DNA of 29,897 nt from Caccousia sp900752115 (GTDB lineage Bacteria > Bacillota > Clostridia > Oscillospirales > Acutalibacteraceae), in the NCBI GenBank assembly GCA_902472225.1, contig CABRNB010000024.1, positions 1 through 29,897 of the forward strand. The letters are read 5' to 3'. Shown in pieces: positions 29,233 through 29,897 of the stretch. The notes beneath the pieces are model-generated. The model was not told where the DNA came from. It saw only the letters and a list, made by a program, of their open reading frames with translations, and made no database searches. The position numbers and the translations under genes were made by a program. How positions within the stretch are numbered: the first letter of the stretch is position 1; every line of letters begins with the position of its first letter.

Positions 29233-29315
29233 TCTCATGTCACATTTTCATTTTCTTCATTCGCGCGGATGTGCCGCGCTGCCACACTTTTCCCTCTTCA
29301 CGATTCCTTCTTCCC

Positions 29316-29897
29316 TCAACTGACGTGCGCCACCGCAACCGGTGTCGGCGCGCCGTTCACATAGAACCCGCAGCCGTCGCCGGGCTTGCCGACGGCGTAC
29401 ACCTTGAAGAACCAGTCCTTCCCCTCGTTCCCGACGTACTCGACGGTGAACGACGGCGAGCCCGCCGCCATCGTGGGCTTCGCGTCCGCCGTGAGGCGGA
29501 ACTGGTAGCTGCCGCCCGCCGCGACGGTGAAGGGAGCCGTGGTGTCGGAGACGACCCCGCCGGAGGTGCCGCCGGAGACGGACGCCGCCGTCAGGTTCGC
29601 AACCGCCGTCCCGTTCACGATAACGGTGCACGTCTGCCCCGTCTGTCCGACGGCGTAGACCTTCCAGAAGTAGTCGTTCCCCTCCTGCGAGGCGAGCTCC
29701 GCGCGGAAGCCCTCGCCGTCAAGCTCCACCGTGGGAGGCGTGCCGTTCGTGCTCGTCAGACGGAACTGGTACGCGCCGTTCACGTCCACCTTCCCGAGCG
29801 TGTCGCTCACGCAGCCCTCGGGCTGGGAGAACGTGCCGCCGGGCTCCGTGCCGGGCGTCGAGCCGTCAGCGACAGGCAGCGGGGAGCCGGAGCCGCC
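29316..29897 (-). CDS. C-terminal part of a second secreted protein with the same tandem module
   Basis: The - strand frame is open from the right edge to TGA at 29316-29318, so the gene starts beyond the window; the internal Met codon near 29810 is not needed as a start. A Gly/Ser/Pro linker (PLPVADGSTPGTEPGG) precedes two modules: NGAYQFRLT...NDYFWKVYAVGQ...TVIVNGTAV, then GGSYQFRLT...KDWFFKVYAVGKPGDGCGFYVNGAP. The last module is nearly the same as the end of the convergent gene finishing at 28960, and the LPVxD linker is shared too. No sortase motif. Probably another surface-exposed protein with a different N-terminal part. Confidence 0.88.
   Translation of the reverse strand, partial: GGSGSPLPVADGSTPGTEPGGTFSQPEGCVSDTLGKVDVNGAYQFRLTSTNGTPPTVELDGEGFRAELASQEGNDYFWKVYAVGQTGQTCTVIVNGTAVANLTAASVSGGTSGGVVSDTTAPFTVAAGGSYQFRLTADAKPTMAAGSPSFTVEYVGNEGKDWFFKVYAVGKPGDGCGFYVNGAPTPVAVAHVS

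Overview
The window looks like a chromosomal segment of a GC-rich, anaerobic Gram-positive bacterium of the Clostridia, most likely an Oscillospiraceae/Ruminococcaceae gut species. The grounds are the gene set (rubrerythrin, AsnA-type asparagine synthetase, a DUF4250 protein, a zinc-ribbon protein with four CxxC pairs, lipoprotein MltG), strong AGGAGG-type ribosome binding sites, sigma-A-like promoters and many strong intrinsic terminators. This taxonomic call is inference; no rRNA, tRNA, CRISPR array, transposase or phage module was seen.

Layout. (1) 1-2702, + strand: the 3' part of an unrecognised extracytoplasmic protein, then a lipoprotein with two similar beta domains and a C-terminal OmpA-like domain. 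(2) 2703-3359: a decayed tract with the C-terminal remnant of a uroporphyrinogen-decarboxylase-family protein, two tandem-repeat tracts, a terminator and the first 25 codons of a second Gfo/Idh/MocA oxidoreductase whose start codon reads ATA. (3) 3360-5381, - strand: a two-gene sugar metabolism operon (TIM-barrel isomerase, then Gfo/Idh/MocA oxidoreductase) that once probably continued into the dead third gene. (4) 5382-7444: a membrane-anchored protein of unknown function and a rhomboid-like membrane protein without the catalytic motif, with a possible small RNA upstream. (5) 7593-11624: two divergent promoters with -35 boxes 7 bp apart; the + one drives a 33-codon leader peptide, a strong intrinsic terminator and a heterodimeric ABC exporter with one degenerate ATP site. 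This is the arrangement of the Bacillus subtilis bmrBCD attenuation system. (6) 11822-14724, - strand: a MORN-repeat protein and a metallo-beta-lactamase-fold hydrolase with a cysteine-rich tail and a G10-CC-G7 tract. (7) 14977-17642, + strand: ribulokinase and a GH25 lysozyme-like protein. (8) 17641-17966: an unusually dense series of hairpins between convergent genes. (9) 18106-23085, - strand: AsnA, a FtsK/SpoIIIE translocase without visible membrane segments, and a small zinc-ribbon protein. (10) 23404-24560, + strand: DUF4250 protein and MltG-like lipoprotein. (11) rubrerythrin (-), with a PerR/Fur-like 7-1-7 palindrome upstream. (12) 25655-29897: two convergent secreted surface proteins sharing a C-terminal tandem module; the second runs off the right edge.

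The strongest leads for something undescribed are the leader-peptide attenuator of the ABC exporter, the shared C-terminal module of the convergent surface proteins, the MORN/MBL pair with its homopolymeric tract, and the intergenic hairpin clusters at 11628-11818 and 17641-17966. Functions rest on motif and family recognition by eye; no similarity search was run.
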